DNA from: Seribacter sp963934295
Lineage (GTDB): Bacteria; Verrucomicrobiota; Verrucomicrobiia; Opitutales; Seribacteraceae
Assembly: GCA_963934295.1 (NCBI GenBank)
Contig: CAWVXY010000003.1
Span: 1 to 64,000 of the forward strand
DNA: 64,000 bases
Direction of reading: 5' to 3'
Shown here: one piece after another, positions 51,265 to 60,277 of the stretch
How the letters are laid out: each line of letters starts with the position of its first letter
Numbering within the stretch: position 1 is the first letter of the stretch
The notes under the pieces: generated by a model
The model's database searches: none
What the model was told of the DNA's origin: nothing
The model's input: only the letters and a program-made list of their open reading frames with translations
Position numbers and translations under genes: made by a program

Positions 51265-53643
51265 TTGGAAGTTGATGTTTTCTTTGTGAAATTCAATTCC
51301 TTACTAATTTTCCTTCAAGCACTAATTCCTACCTCAGTTGCATTCGCTCAGACAATAATAGTTAGTAGCAGTTCATTACCATCAAATGGAGGAACTGTCT
51401 CAAATCCATATTATGGAACGACTGAATACAGTAATACCCTCACTCCCAATTTCTGGTATGATTTATACGCTACACCCGCGGTTGGATATTATTTCTCGGG
51501 ATGGTCTGGAGATTCCAATAGCACCACAAGTCCTCTTTCCTTTTATCCCACTTCAAACTTTAATATAACTGCGAACTTCGAACTCCTCACCTATTCGATT
51601 TCTTCTGAAATTATCGGAGAAGGTAATACTTCGGGTGAAGGAACTTACTCCTACGGTTCAGAAGTAAGTCTTGTCGCTAACAATTTATCAACGAGTACTT
51701 TCCTGGGATGGGATACAAATAATACAGCGAAGACAACATGGTCATCCGCAAACCAAGGATATTTCCTAAATCAAACGAACCCACTCACTGTGAAAATCCT
51801 TCAGGACAATTATTACAAGGCTTATTTCAGCAAGAATGTTTATCCTACCGACGGGAATCTCACACAGTCTCTAAGTGATTTTATCGTAAGTTACCCATAC
51901 ACATTATACTTTTCTGGTATTCCCCTTACCAACAATCCCAAACAACTAACCGAAGCACATTTGGAAGGCATAACTTATTTCACGGCACCTAAGAGTGGAC
52001 AAGTTATTAAAAACTTAGAAGGCATTCAATATGCAAAAAACCTTCAAGCCCTTTCCATTCAAAGGAACGGAATTTCTGACCTTTCCCCCCTCTTAAGTCT
52101 CGGAAGTTTAACGAGTTTAGACCTGAGCGGTGGTGGTACTATTTCCTCTATTCAAGGAATTGATAAACTATCTTTTCTGCAATATCTCTATTTGGACCGC
52201 CACCGGGTTTCAAGCATCTCACCGCTTACAAAATTGCCCTATTTGTATCATCTCAAAATAAAGGAAAACTTCCTTGATCTGTCTGACCCCGTTATCCAAT
52301 ACGAAATATCTGCGTTAAGACAATACGCTACGGTTGAAGTGGAACAACAAATACCTGTTCCCGTTCAAAATCTTGCTACCAGCATGAAATTGATGAAAGA
52401 GAAATTAAAAATCGACTCGTCCGACCCAACAAGTAATTTCCTTTTCGCCCTGGAACTAATCCTCAACCTCGTTGAGGACGATGGTTCAAACTCGCTCAAA
52501 GCACTCGCTCTTTCACTTGGAGCCAATCAGGACATTTCATCATTTTCTATCCCAGATATGTGGTTGGAAGATTTGCATTATGGAAAACAAATCAACCCTA
52601 CCTTCAACTTTACCGAAATTGAAAGTTATCTGAAAGACACCTTCATCGTAACCCTCGAAGTTGCATACCTTTATCTGGATAGAATACCTGATACCACTCC
52701 ATACCTCACCCTAACTCAGGATTTCACAGGGTTAGAGCAAGTACTTTATGCTGACATGGGAGATGTCTATTTACTCAAATCGATTATCAACGGATTAATT
52801 GGATTCTCTCAAATAATTCTGAGTTACGACTGGCCAATGACCGGTTTTACTGCAAAGCAAATGCACGACAAAGGAATGGTTAACTTGGAAACTCTTTTTG
52901 ACTCCTCAAGACAGTTTGGCTCTCTAAAAAAGAAAAACCTTCTTTCCGAATCCAGGCAAAATATAAAAGAAGCAATCACCTTTTACAAAACTGCTTCCGA
53001 ATACTTGAGATATAGAATCGCAGAAAAACGTTTTTTTAACCTCGATAGCTCAGACCTGGTTATGGAGGAAAAATTCCGTAACGATCTAGATGATGTAATG
53101 ATCTCCCTTGATTATCGGATCGACTTAAACAATTCAGATACTCAAAACGATGTCGTTCATCTTAAGAACTTCTTCTTAGGAAAAGTTGAAATATCGGACG
53201 CCATCCCTCCCCCCGTCGGAAACAATTTTGAATCATCTCAAGTTCAAGATCCGACCTTTGGAGGGGTCCTTCCCTTTTGGACAGATAAAATTGTAAAAGA
53301 ACAAATGGAACAAGCCAATCTTATTGCCAACGATGCAATGGAGGGAGTAAAGGAGATAAAAGGTGCCCAGAATTGGCTACAATCGAACTGGTTGGGTTAT
53401 TTTTATGTACCCGACCGCACAAAAAAAGATAAATTTTGGATGTATCATATAAAGCTTGGATGGATTTACCTTTCATCCGAATCTCCTTCCGACATCTGGC
53501 TTTTTCACCAAATAACAAATTCCTGGCTTTGGACAAAAAAGTCCTCATTCCCTTATTTGTACAGTCAAACTGAAAAAACTTGGTATTACCTTCTTGAAAC
53601 CGGCCAAATGCTAAAATGGAAGGAAAATTCATGGAACCTTTGA
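51265..53643 (+). CDS. Surface protein: InlB-like repeats, leucine-rich repeats, Trp-rich C-terminal domain
   Basis: The 792-residue protein starts at TTG 51265 or GTG 51286; both give a signal peptide ending SVAFAQ. Two InlB-type repeats (about 40-195, GYYFSGWSGDSN and FLGWDTNN) are followed by internalin-like leucine-rich repeats (about 225-340, for example NLQALSIQRNGISDLSPLLSLG). A long helical region (about 370-660) follows, then a Trp-rich end (about 700-792) with WLGYFYVPD, IKLGWIYLSSES, IWLFHQITNSWLW and WYYLLETG. The end matches the C-terminus of the protein at 18381. Likely exported adhesin or attachment protein; partner unknown. Confidence 0.87.
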   Translation: MEVDVFFVKFNSLLIFLQALIPTSVAFAQTIIVSSSSLPSNGGTVSNPYYGTTEYSNTLTPNFWYDLYATPAVGYYFSGWSGDSNSTTSPLSFYPTSNFNITANFELLTYSISSEIIGEGNTSGEGTYSYGSEVSLVANNLSTSTFLGWDTNNTAKTTWSSANQGYFLNQTNPLTVKILQDNYYKAYFSKNVYPTDGNLTQSLSDFIVSYPYTLYFSGIPLTNNPKQLTEAHLEGITYFTAPKSGQVIKNLEGIQYAKNLQALSIQRNGISDLSPLLSLGSLTSLDLSGGGTISSIQGIDKLSFLQYLYLDRHRVSSISPLTKLPYLYHLKIKENFLDLSDPVIQYEISALRQYATVEVEQQIPVPVQNLATSMKLMKEKLKIDSSDPTSNFLFALELILNLVEDDGSNSLKALALSLGANQDISSFSIPDMWLEDLHYGKQINPTFNFTEIESYLKDTFIVTLEVAYLYLDRIPDTTPYLTLTQDFTGLEQVLYADMGDVYLLKSIINGLIGFSQIILSYDWPMTGFTAKQMHDKGMVNLETLFDSSRQFGSLKKKNLLSESRQNIKEAITFYKTASEYLRYRIAEKRFFNLDSSDLVMEEKFRNDLDDVMISLDYRIDLNNSDTQNDVVHLKNFFLGKVEISDAIPPPVGNNFESSQVQDPTFGGVLPFWTDKIVKEQMEQANLIANDAMEGVKEIKGAQNWLQSNWLGYFYVPDRTKKDKFWMYHIKLGWIYLSSESPSDIWLFHQITNSWLWTKKSSFPYLYSQTEKTWYYLLETGQMLKWKENSWNL

Positions 53644-53702
53644 TCACGAGCGGAGGTCTTTGAACCTCGAGTGATCAAATTAAAATACCTTAATTCCTCC
53701 AA

Positions 53703-54293
53703 GTGAAAAAAAAAGTTATTCAATTACTTACACTTTCCTGCATTCTAAATATTTCCTCGTTGGCAAATGTTCAGAAATTTTCCCAATTTACAAAATTCAG
53801 TTCAACATACTTTAATCGCAAATCAGGAAAACCGGCTTTACAGTTTTCCTTTCAAAAAATATCAAAAGAATCGCCCAAAATTGGGTTCTTGAAATTTTCT
53901 TTGCCGTTTTATTATGTGGAAAATCTTTCCGTTCAAATTGAAATGGAAAACATGGACAGCAAAACGATCTGGGATGATTTAAAACAGTATCACAAAAAAA
54001 ATGCTATCCGATTCCTGCAGGCAAGAAATGTCAAATTTGATTTTCTGTTCGCAAAGCAAAAAAAATTACAAATCTCTTCCAATTCAATGAAACTAAAAGA
54101 AGATGGAACTTATCTATTTTCTGGTAAAGTGACCATATTAACAGATGATCAAGTTTTAAATTATCCTTCTTTACTCCTTTCATTTTCACCAGGCAAAGGT
54201 TCCTATCACATCGAAAAAAGAGAAGAGCGAATAAAACTTCTAATATTTGAACCTTCCCATTTCTCAAAATCTGAAGTAATTATTTCACCATGA
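53703..54293 (+). CDS. Secreted protein of unknown function
   Basis: The 196-residue protein starts at GTG with a signal peptide (KKKVIQLLTLSCILNISSLANV). The mature region is Lys/Ser-rich and beta-like (PALQFSFQKISKESPKIGFLKFSLPF, GTYLFSGKVTILTDDQVL). No family is recognised. Its stop overlaps the next gene in ATGA. It follows the InlB/LRR surface protein by about 60 bases and may share its transcript. Confidence 0.7.
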   Translation: MKKKVIQLLTLSCILNISSLANVQKFSQFTKFSSTYFNRKSGKPALQFSFQKISKESPKIGFLKFSLPFYYVENLSVQIEMENMDSKTIWDDLKQYHKKNAIRFLQARNVKFDFLFAKQKKLQISSNSMKLKEDGTYLFSGKVTILTDDQVLNYPSLLLSFSPGKGSYHIEKREERIKLLIFEPSHFSKSEVIISP

Positions 54294-54562
54294 AAAGTTC
54301 ATTTGAATTAGCTATGGAAAGAATGGGGGGGAACGATTCCTCCCTTACTGATAGTCAGAAAAAAATCATTGCGGATATAGATTCTAAATATAAAGCAAAG
54401 GTTGCAGAAAGAAAAATCTTTCTCGAAAAGGCTGTATCGGACGCATTACAAAAAGAAAACCTTGAAGAAGTAGACCTTCTCCGAAAACAGGTTGCCGAAG
54501 AAATTAACTCCTTGGAAAATAAAGCCGAATCAGAAAAAGAAAAAATTCACGAGCAAAAATAA
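54290..54562 (+). CDS. Small coiled-coil protein
   Basis: The 91-residue protein is one long charged helix after MKSSFELAMERMGGND: KKIIADIDSKYKAKVAERKIF and LLRKQVAEEINSLENKAESEKE. It has no signal peptide. The start overlaps the previous stop in ATGA, so the pair is coupled. It looks like a cytoplasmic regulator or small chaperone-like protein; no family is recognised, though similar short proteins (starting SFELAxERM) seem familiar from this phylum. Confidence 0.7.
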   Translation: MKSSFELAMERMGGNDSSLTDSQKKIIADIDSKYKAKVAERKIFLEKAVSDALQKENLEEVDLLRKQVAEEINSLENKAESEKEKIHEQK

Positions 54563-54584
54563 CCCGTCTAATTTAATTCTAATC

Positions 54585-55508
54585 CTAGGCATCATTTGCT
54601 TTACGGTAAGATAAAATATAAAGCATAATTAAGGGTACACCGTAGTCACCCCAGCGTTCGATCCATTCAAAAATATTTACCATTCCCATTCCCGCAACTG
54701 TATCGGCAGGAACATATAAAAACTCGGTAAACAACTTCCAGAACAAGGCTAAAAAGATGAAAGGTCTTAGGGGGAAGATAAAGATCAGGACACCCAAAGC
54801 AAATTCAGCGTAACCTACTTTTGTGATAAATGCTATATCCGCATTCACACCGATCGATTGCCAATGATCGATAAGCATCTTCTTCTCGACTGCAAACCCG
54901 AACCCGGAATGCCCAATCAACAGAAGAGCCAAGCATACCTTGCAAAGAAAGAAGACGGTATCAATAGTGGAATCCTTAATTTCTGGTTCTTTATAGGGTT
55001 CCAATAAATCCTTGCGGGTCATCGCAAACGCTCCCCCCATTACTAGCAGCATGAAAGGGGGGCCCCAGTTACCTGCTCTTTCCCAAAATTCCCAGGTCTG
55101 CATTTTAGCGACTCTCATCGATTCAGTCGCCAATTGTACAATCCATTCTCCATCCACTTGGACTTTTTCAAGGTTGCCGGCAAGTGGGCGTAAAATGGCA
55201 GTCCAAAGAGCCCAAAGAAACATCCAAATAATAATCGAACGGTTCGGTTTCCTTAAAAGAATGACAGCCATCAAAATATCGAAAGCACCAATCAAAGGCT
55301 GTAACTTCCATGCAATTTCAGGCTCAATTCCTTGAGAAGCAAAAAAAGGAAGCCACCCCGCCTTGGTTATTAAACCCCAAGTTCCATGACCAATAAAACA
55401 AAGAGCTGCCGTTATCCTTAATGTCCAATGCAACTGATTTTGTAAAATTGCTTTGTCACCAGAATGTGGACTAAATAAGCCATGAAAAAGGAAATCTTGA
55501 GGTTTCAT
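54585..55508 (-). CDS. DoxX-like multi-pass membrane protein
   Basis: I start at the ATG at 55508 (307 residues, MKPQDFLFHGLFSPHSGD); the longer frame adds 22 residues unlike a start. It has about eight hydrophobic segments, in two similar halves: LHWTLRITAALCFIGHGTWGLI and VFFLCKVCLALLLIGHSGFGFAV share the pattern IGHGxWG/GHSGFG. ILMAVILLRKP and FALGVLIFIFPLRP follow in each half. Such an internal duplication is seen in DoxX-type proteins. The N-terminal half ends in a long loop with NLEKVQVDGEWIVQLATESMRV. Function unknown. Confidence 0.72.
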   Translation of the reverse strand: MKPQDFLFHGLFSPHSGDKAILQNQLHWTLRITAALCFIGHGTWGLITKAGWLPFFASQGIEPEIAWKLQPLIGAFDILMAVILLRKPNRSIIIWMFLWALWTAILRPLAGNLEKVQVDGEWIVQLATESMRVAKMQTWEFWERAGNWGPPFMLLVMGGAFAMTRKDLLEPYKEPEIKDSTIDTVFFLCKVCLALLLIGHSGFGFAVEKKMLIDHWQSIGVNADIAFITKVGYAEFALGVLIFIFPLRPFIFLALFWKLFTEFLYVPADTVAGMGMVNIFEWIERWGDYGVPLIMLYILSYRKANDA

Positions 55509-55599
55509 TCTTAAACTTTCTAAATGGATAATAAATTTAAGTAAAGGGCATACCACAATGGAAGTTGACTCCATATTAACAAGCCCTTTCTTTCAGAAT

Positions 55600-56856
55600 A
55601 TGCATATTACCTTTTCGAATCCATGGGCAAAGTTGATTTTAAGTACTTTATTAATTATTTCTCATCCAACATCTTCTATCGCTCAATTGAATGAAGAAAA
55701 CTGTGCCAAACTTAAGAATTTTGGAAAATTCTACGAAAACCAAGATACAGTAGGATTACAAAGCGCCAAAATTTTTCTTTCCTACCAGCATCAACTTGGT
55801 TCGATCGATGGAAAGGATTCAAACGAAAAAAACTTTAATGACGACTTTGAAGAAGTACGCAGATTTTGGATGGGGTTAAGCGGGCAATTTGCTACCTATT
55901 GGAAATTCAAAGCGGTTAGCCAACTTTCTAACGATCGGCACAACTATCCTGAAAGCTCCGGCGGTTCATACCGGCAATGGGGTCACGAAACTTTTCGTGC
56001 TGCAAATATAACTTTCGATGCCGGTCAATTTTGGGATATTTCAAGTGTCGACAGTATGGAAATAGGTTATGGGCGAAGAACGGGTAGAATGGCAGATGAA
56101 TGGCAAAGATCTTCCACAATGATCAATTGCCTGGAAAGATCTTCATTTTCTAACAAGCTATGGCTTTACGACAAGGAAAAGGGAAATCCAATGGCGACCT
56201 GGGTAAAATGGAAATCAGGTAAAAATACCTTCGACGCTGCGGTCTTTTCTGGAACTTATGAAGACTACATTGGTGGATGGAGTGACAGTAAAGTTTACTA
56301 CGCTTCATGGCTCGGCGATTTCTCTGAGTCCAGCTCCTACGAAATGCATGAATATTGGCTCTCCTACTACAAACAGGACGGTGCCCGAGAGGAAGACCAA
56401 TTGGCAGGAGGAAACGATTGGGCATTGTCCTTTGTTAACCGATTGGGAAATGATGCTTGGGCTCTCCATTCAACCATTGCGTTTGGGAATAATGGTGAAC
56501 AGACAAACTTCAACCGAGAGGGAGATTTTGGAGGTATTGTACTTATGCCCATGTACTGGATAAAAGAAGACAAGTTCAAATTGGTCGGTCGATATCTTTA
56601 CCAAGAGTCAGACCAAGTTGAAGGGCTCAAACTTAATAGTCGCTATGCCCCCTTAGCAGATACTCGTGATAGTACAATCGATTTAAACAATGGACGGGGG
56701 GACGAGCACCACGCGTTTTATCTCGGTTTGAATTACTACATTTGTGGGGAAAACCTAAAGCTAATTAGTGGTATTCAACACGATGACCTAAGTGCAAATG
56801 GACTGACTCAATATCGTGGGTGGACAATCGGGTCGAGTTTTCGCATTTGGTTCTAA
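55600..56856 (+). CDS. Porin (OprP/OprO-type phosphate-selective porin family)
   Basis: I start at the ATG at 55600 (418 residues), which gives the signal peptide HITFSNPWAKLILSTLLIISHPTSSIAQ. The barrel sequence is rich in Tyr, Trp and Gly, with FWMGLSGQFATYWKFKAVSQLSND, NITFDAGQFWDISSVDSMEIGYGRRTG and GWTIGSSFRIWF at the end (terminal Phe). The pattern FDAGQF...GRRTG fits the OprO/OprP group, which carries anions such as phosphate. Selectivity is not shown by the sequence. Divergent from the DoxX-like gene, with a 91-base intergenic space. Confidence 0.8.
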   Translation: MHITFSNPWAKLILSTLLIISHPTSSIAQLNEENCAKLKNFGKFYENQDTVGLQSAKIFLSYQHQLGSIDGKDSNEKNFNDDFEEVRRFWMGLSGQFATYWKFKAVSQLSNDRHNYPESSGGSYRQWGHETFRAANITFDAGQFWDISSVDSMEIGYGRRTGRMADEWQRSSTMINCLERSSFSNKLWLYDKEKGNPMATWVKWKSGKNTFDAAVFSGTYEDYIGGWSDSKVYYASWLGDFSESSSYEMHEYWLSYYKQDGAREEDQLAGGNDWALSFVNRLGNDAWALHSTIAFGNNGEQTNFNREGDFGGIVLMPMYWIKEDKFKLVGRYLYQESDQVEGLKLNSRYAPLADTRDSTIDLNNGRGDEHHAFYLGLNYYICGENLKLISGIQHDDLSANGLTQYRGWTIGSSFRIWF

Positions 56857-57073
56857 GTATAAATTGATCTTCAGGAGTACATTGAAAGAATTTTGATGTG
56901 TCTAGAAAAGCAAGGAATAAGCTAGGACAACTTAAATATGCTTAAAACCTGTTGGGTTATTACCATTTTTAGGGATGGGATACAGAATAGTTCAAAATAA
57001 ACTTCTATAATTGTGCAAACCTAGTCTTGTTTCTTTGGGTTATAATTAGATTAAGATTTTGTAATGGTTCTTT

Positions 57074-57094
57074 TACCCAAAAAATGGGTATAGT
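57074..57094 (+). promoter_or_regulatory. Palindromic operator overlapping a -10 box, leaderless start
   Basis: TACCCA (57074-57079), five A, and TGGGTA (57085-57090) are a perfect inverted repeat. TATAGT (57089-57094) is a -10 box that shares its first two bases with the repeat. The ATG of the HTH gene is at 57104, so the transcript would begin only one or two bases from it. A palindrome at this spot would block polymerase when bound, so the HTH protein probably represses its own gene. No -35 match is clear. Confidence 0.5.
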
Positions 57095-57103
57095 GTTAGA
57101 ATT

Positions 57104-57553
57104 ATGAAATCTCATGAAGTTTTAAAACAATCCGTGGAAGATGTTGGGGTTAAAACAATCGCGTCGGACTTAGGGGTTTCTCCTTCCCTACTTTACAAAT
57201 GGTGCCAACCCGGAGACGAACCGACTGACAGCGGAGCCACTAACCCTCTCGACCGTTTAGCTAGAATCTTCGAAGCCACCGGAGACGAACAAATCATCTC
57301 ATGGCTTTGTCAAAAAGCCGACGGCTTTTACTGCCCAAACCCAGCAACGGAAGAAAATCCGACCAAAGATTTATTTGCACATACCCAAAAATTGGTTCGC
57401 GAATTCTCGGATTTACTTCAAGTCGTTTCCCAAAGTAACAAAGAAGATAATACAATTTGCGAATCAGAAAGTAAGAAAATTCGCAAGGAATGGGAAGAAC
57501 TCAAGGGTGTGGGTGAATCCTTTGTTCATGCCTGTGAGCAGGGATTATTTTAA
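57104..57553 (+). CDS. Helix-turn-helix regulator (CII-like fold)
   Basis: The 149-residue protein begins MKSHEVLKQSVEDVGVKTIASDLGVSPSLLYKWCQ: a helix-turn-helix at about 15-37, of the type seen in phage CII-like and chromosomal regulators. The middle is TNPLDRLARIFEATGDEQIISWLCQKADGFYCPNP with a conserved-looking Cys pair, and the C-terminal part is helical (ESKKIRKEWEELKGVGE). The palindrome at 57074 is a likely target. No phage genes are near. Next on the same strand is a tiny ORF and then icd. Confidence 0.78.
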   Translation: MKSHEVLKQSVEDVGVKTIASDLGVSPSLLYKWCQPGDEPTDSGATNPLDRLARIFEATGDEQIISWLCQKADGFYCPNPATEENPTKDLFAHTQKLVREFSDLLQVVSQSNKEDNTICESESKKIRKEWEELKGVGESFVHACEQGLF

Positions 57554-57567
57554 AAATTAATATTTAA

Positions 57568-57651
57568 ATGCCCCAACCCATCGATCTTGATAACGATCCC
57601 GCCCACGCATTCGTAAAGGCGATATTCTCCGTCTCCTTATTAAATCCATAA
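57568..57651 (+). CDS. Possible 27-residue ORF after the HTH gene
   Basis: ATG to TAA at 57568-57651 encodes MPQPIDLDNDPAHAFVKAIF and then SVSLLNP. It starts 15 bases after the HTH gene stop. The sequence is coherent and not repetitive. It might be a truncated N-terminus of a longer partner protein that has lost its end, or a real small protein. Support is weak. Confidence 0.3.
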   Translation: MPQPIDLDNDPAHAFVKAIFSVSLLNP

Positions 57652-57992
57652 ATTATATAAACATGCCTGGTCCCGGAGATGTGCGGATTTCAAAACCCCT
57701 TATTTCCTTCGATGCATTTTTAATTCTCCCCTACCACCTTTAAGACCTCCGCCTGAATCGTTGCTCCTTTCATATATATTAAAGTCTGCAATTTGGGAGT
57801 GGAAATAAGAAGAAAGCAGAAAATAAGAGATAGGTAGATAGGAGAAATGATCTTGAACGCACCAAACAGAGTAAGATAGTTTTATTTTTCAAATCAAGGC
57901 TTTTTCTATGCCGGTTCACGAAAGAAGTTTGCAGGTCAAAGAGAAAACTCTTAGCTTTTTCTCCTTTTCAATATTTTATATCCAATCGCACA
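57652..57992. other. Intergenic region upstream of the isocitrate dehydrogenase gene
   Basis: These 341 bases contain no convincing gene. A purine-rich stretch lies at about 57795-57848. A 38-codon frame at 57908-58024 overlaps the start of icd in another frame and is not supported. No riboswitch or tRNA pattern is seen. It is long for a leader in this compact window and probably holds the icd promoter. Confidence 0.4.
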
Positions 57993-60221
57993 ATGTCATC
58001 CGTATCTACCATCATCTACACTAAAACCGATGAGGCGCCCGCCCTCGCCACTTATTCTTTACTTCCGATCCTTCGGGCATTTGCCTCCACCAGCGGCGTG
58101 AACTTTGAATCCCGGGACATTTCCCTTGCCGCACGTATTCTCGCCCATTTTCCTGATTTCTTGGCCGAGGACCAACGAGTCCCCGATGCCCTTGCCGAAC
58201 TTGGCCGACTCGCCACCACTCCAGAAGCGAATATTATTAAACTACCCAATATAAGTGCCTCCATTCCCCAACTCAAGGAAGCAATTAAGGAACTCCAGGC
58301 CAATGGATTCGAGCTCCCCGACTTTCCCGACGATCCACAAAACGAAGACGAAAAAACAACCCGGGCAAGTTATGCCAAAGTACTCGGCTCCGCGGTCAAT
58401 CCAGTATTGCGTGAAGGAAATTCCGATCGCAGGGTCGCTAAGCCAGTTAAGGAATACGCCCAAAAGAATCCACATTCTATGGGAGCCTGGTCCGCTGATT
58501 CTAAGACCCATGTTGCTCATATGCAGTCGGGAGATTTTTATGGTAGCGAACAATCCGTCCGAATCGACCGGGACCAATCAGTAACCATCGAATTTATCGA
58601 TTCTATGGGTGATAAAAAAGTGCTCAGGGATAACCTCCCTCTGCTCGAAGGGGAAGTGATTGACGCCTCGGTGATGAACCGTGCTTCATTACAGTCTTTT
58701 TTGGCCGAACAATTGGACGAAGCAACCGAACAGGATGTCCTCTTTTCTCTCCATATGAAAGCCACCATGATGAAAGTATCCGACCCGATCATATTCGGTC
58801 ATTGTGTTGAGGCTTACCTTGGCGGCTTAATGGATGAGCATGAACATACCCTTAAAAATGCCGGATTCAACCCAAATAATGGACTCTCCGATTTTTACCG
58901 TGTACTCGATACTCTCGACCCCAACACACAGTCCACCATCCGATCGGAACTTACTGAATTGATCGAAAAACGTCCCTCCCTTGCCATGGTCAATTCCGAT
59001 AAGGGAATCACCAATCTGCATGTCCCTAGCGATGTTATCATTGATGCCTCCATGCCCGCCATGATACGGACATCCGGACAAATGTGGGGCCCCGATGGTA
59101 ACCCCAAGGACACCAAAGCGGTCATCCCCGACCGGAACTACGCCGGAGTCTATCAGGCAACGATCGATTTCTGTAAAGAAAACGGAGCCTTCGATGTCAC
59201 AACCATGGGTAATGTCGCCAATGTTGGACTCATGGCCAAAAAAGCGGAGGAATACGGCTCCCACGATAAAACCTTTGAAATCGAAAAACCCGGCACTGTC
59301 CGGGTGCTTGGTGAAACCGGGAATGAGTTACTTTCCCACTCAGTAGAAACCGGGGATATCTGGCGCATGTGCCAGACCAAACGTGTCTCGATTATCGACT
59401 GGGTTAAACTGGCCGTAAACCGATCCCGATTGAGCGGTACTCCTGTAATCTTCTGGCTCGACGAAAATCGCCCCCACGATGCCAATCTAATTCGCTATGT
59501 GAATGCCAAGCTGACCACCCTCGATACAGAAGGACTGGATATCCAGATTCTCGCTCCCAACGAAGCCACCCGCGTCACCTGCCAGCGCTGCAAAGAGGGT
59601 CTAGATACTATTTCGGCAACCGGGAATGTTTTGCGTGACTACCTTACCGACCTATTTCCCATCCTCGAACTTGGCACCAGTGCCAAGATGCTCTCCATCG
59701 TCCCTCTTCTTGCCGGGGGTGGGTTGTTTGAAACCGGGGCCGGTGGCTCCGCCCCCAAGCATGTTCAACAATTTGTACAGGAAGGACATTTGCGCTGGGA
59801 TTCACTCGGAGAATTTCTGGCCATTGGTGTATCTCTTGAAGATATCGCCGAAAAGAAGGATAATCAAAAAGCAAGAGTACTTGCAGATTGCCTTAACCAC
59901 GGAATCGGAAAATTTCTTGATGAGAACAAATCGCCATCCCGAAAAGTCAACGAACTGGATAACCGCGGCAGTCATTTCTACCTCGCCCTATACTGGGCCG
60001 AAGCTCTATCCGAGCAGAAAAATGATTCTGAACTTCAGGCAATTTTCTCGCCCCTCGCCCAAACGCTTCGTGCCAACGAAGAAAAAATTATTAATGAACT
60101 GAACGCGGCACAGGGCTCGCCAATGGATCTGGGTGGATACTACTTACCCGATGAAAACAAAGCGTCTTCTGCGATGCGACCGAGTGAAACTTTCAATAAA
60201 GTACTGGCGACAATCGCCTGA
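57993..60221 (+). CDS. icd: Isocitrate dehydrogenase, NADP-dependent, monomeric type
   Basis: The 742-residue protein has the length and pattern of monomeric NADP-IDH, which oxidises isocitrate to 2-oxoglutarate in the TCA cycle. It begins SSVSTIIYTKTDEAPALATYSLLPI. NSDKGITNLHVPSDVIIDASMPAMIRTSGQMW, PDRNYAGVYQATIDFCKENGAF and VLRDYLTDLFPILELGTSAKMLSIVPL are characteristic of the family. The codon choice is visibly richer in C and G than in the neighbouring minus-strand genes, consistent with high expression or with a different ancestry. It ends 19 bases before an intrinsic terminator. Confidence 0.95.
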   Translation: MSSVSTIIYTKTDEAPALATYSLLPILRAFASTSGVNFESRDISLAARILAHFPDFLAEDQRVPDALAELGRLATTPEANIIKLPNISASIPQLKEAIKELQANGFELPDFPDDPQNEDEKTTRASYAKVLGSAVNPVLREGNSDRRVAKPVKEYAQKNPHSMGAWSADSKTHVAHMQSGDFYGSEQSVRIDRDQSVTIEFIDSMGDKKVLRDNLPLLEGEVIDASVMNRASLQSFLAEQLDEATEQDVLFSLHMKATMMKVSDPIIFGHCVEAYLGGLMDEHEHTLKNAGFNPNNGLSDFYRVLDTLDPNTQSTIRSELTELIEKRPSLAMVNSDKGITNLHVPSDVIIDASMPAMIRTSGQMWGPDGNPKDTKAVIPDRNYAGVYQATIDFCKENGAFDVTTMGNVANVGLMAKKAEEYGSHDKTFEIEKPGTVRVLGETGNELLSHSVETGDIWRMCQTKRVSIIDWVKLAVNRSRLSGTPVIFWLDENRPHDANLIRYVNAKLTTLDTEGLDIQILAPNEATRVTCQRCKEGLDTISATGNVLRDYLTDLFPILELGTSAKMLSIVPLLAGGGLFETGAGGSAPKHVQQFVQEGHLRWDSLGEFLAIGVSLEDIAEKKDNQKARVLADCLNHGIGKFLDENKSPSRKVNELDNRGSHFYLALYWAEALSEQKNDSELQAIFSPLAQTLRANEEKIINELNAAQGSPMDLGGYYLPDENKASSAMRPSETFNKVLATIA

Positions 60222-60240
60222 AAGAAAAAATAATAACAAG

Positions 60241-60277
60241 CCGGTTAAGCGATCTTCAATTCACTTAACCGGTTTTT
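60241..60277 (+). terminator. Intrinsic terminator after icd, overlapping the 3' end of the convergent gene
   Basis: CCGGTTAAG (60241-60249) and CTTAACCGG (60264-60272) pair perfectly over 9 bp with a 14-base loop, followed by TTTTT (60273-60277). The stop codon of the minus-strand gene 60265-60594 lies inside the right arm, so the structure may terminate transcription from both sides. Confidence 0.85.

Noticed and set aside
57104..57553. Prophage hypothesis for the CII-like HTH gene
   Set aside because: No integrase, terminase or structural genes and no attachment-site repeats are found around it.
57908..58024. Small ORF of 38 codons before and across the start of icd
   Set aside because: It overlaps the icd start in another frame, has no ribosome site and no recognisable protein character.
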